From contig CAJXKY010000010.1 of the NCBI GenBank assembly GCA_913055675.1, positions 1 through 63,839 of the forward strand: DNA of 63,839 bases, in the 5' to 3' direction. This DNA comes from an uncultured Halanaerobiales bacterium. GTDB lineage: Bacteria; Bacillota; Halanaerobiia; Halanaerobiales; M55B127. The translations under genes and the position numbers were made by a program. Positions 63,653 through 63,839 of this stretch are shown one piece after another. The notes below the pieces were generated by a model. It had not been told where the DNA came from and did not search any database. It worked only from the letters and a program-made list of their open reading frames with translations. Position 1 is the first letter of the stretch, and every line of letters begins with the position of its first letter.

Positions 63653-63681
63653 TTGACTATAAGGCAAAACTGTGCTAAAAT
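63653..63681 (+). promoter_or_regulatory. Promoter of the rplU operon
   Basis: TTGACT (63653-63658), a 17-nt spacer and TAAAAT (63676-63681) predict a start near 63688. The boxes lie beside the inverted repeat GCCTTA (63641-63646) and TAAGGC (63660-63665), which overlaps the -35 end and spacer. Confidence 0.75.
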
Positions 63682-63687
63682 AAATTG

Positions 63688-63797
63688 TCGGTAATGTGTA
63701 TACCTTTAACGAGGTAATTTACCAAAACCGCACGAAATGGGCCTTAAAATGTCTTGAAAAGACTGCCTTATTTTCGGCGAGTCTGAGGTAAAGGAGG
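63688..63797 (+). promoter_or_regulatory. Ribosomal protein L21 leader
   Basis: The 5' UTR carries the features of the Firmicute L21 leader (Rfam-type element): TACCTTTAACGAGGTAA, a GTCTTGAAAAGAC stem-loop and TTTTCGGCGAGTCTGAGGTAAAGGAGG, whose ACCTTTA/TGAGGTAAAGGAGG ends can pair and mask the ribosome site. It probably lets L21 or a partner repress its own synthesis. Confidence 0.82.
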
Positions 63798-63809
63798 TGT
63801 AATATAGTA

Positions 63810-63839
63810 ATGTATGCAATAATTAAAACCGGTGGAAAA
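63810..63839 (+). CDS. rplU: 50S ribosomal protein L21 (3'-truncated by the window end)
   Basis: Only the first ten codons are present and read MYAIIKTGGK, the conserved L21 start. The ATG follows AAGGAGGTG at 63790-63798. The leader above and RNase G upstream agree with the usual rng-rplU-rpmA order. Confidence 0.92.
   Translation, partial: MYAIIKTGGK

Noticed and set aside
1..63839. CRISPR arrays, insertion sequences, prophage or integrative elements
   Set aside because: No regular repeat-spacer pattern, terminal inverted repeats with transposase, integrase or phage structural genes were found.

Overview
The window is about 64 kb of low-GC chromosomal DNA, densely packed and mostly read on the + strand. 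Strong Shine-Dalgarno sites, many TTG and GTG starts, T-box and tandem riboswitch leaders, a clostridial-type Rnf operon, PPi-dependent phosphofructokinase, three-component PurSQL and the mre-min-rod-rng-rplU block point to an anaerobic, fermentative Firmicute-like bacterium. Halanaerobiales fits best in my judgement, but this is inferred from gene content, not measured. I see no prophage, insertion sequence or CRISPR array.

Layout. 1-3.3 kb: the 3' end of engB, a methyltransferase, tRNA-Arg(CCU), and small accessory genes (a secreted LamG protein, a zinc ribbon protein, a GNAT acetyltransferase). 3.4-7.8 kb: a translationally coupled three-gene glycosyltransferase operon with a terminator-like hairpin in its leader; the third protein ends in a degenerate cyclic-nucleotide-binding-like domain. 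7.8-13.6 kb: a tryptophanase-like lyase divergent from PPi-phosphofructokinase, then a valine T-box and valS. 13.6-25.6 kb: a complete de novo IMP operon, purD-E-B-C-S-Q-L-F-M-N-H, under a tandem guanine/PRPP riboswitch. 25.6-36.4 kb: mixed metabolism and transport (Gfo/Idh oxidoreductase, amino-acid racemase, orphan FecCD permease, MoaB-like protein, GH65 phosphorylase, two EamA transporters, DUF47-PiT phosphate uptake, MFS exporter). 36.6-44.4 kb: glgC, pyridoxamine kinase, transketolase, a tRNA nucleotidyltransferase, a PAP2-related protein, folC and a SPOR protein. 44.4-51.3 kb: rnfCDGEAB, followed by a NusG-II/Gx-transporter pair and maf. 51.3-63.8 kb: radC, mreBCD, PBP2, minCDE, rodA, two radical-SAM-linked genes, RNase G, and the leader and first ten codons of rplU.

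How it works together. The purine operon encodes the PRPP-to-IMP route (PurK is not in the window), and its leader should switch it on when PRPP is high and guanine is low. Rnf couples ferredoxin oxidation to NAD reduction and an ion gradient. PPi-PFK and a glycoside phosphorylase save ATP, consistent with fermentation. The last block couples cell elongation (Mre, PBP2, RodA) with division-site choice (MinCDE).

Most worth a second look: the tandem riboswitch with a U at the normally A position 73 of its guanine aptamer; minE, which appears to start at AUC, and radC, whose conserved N-terminus lies upstream of any standard start codon; the glycosyltransferase operon with its degenerate sensor domain and leader hairpin; and the EetA/EetB-like pair beside rnf.
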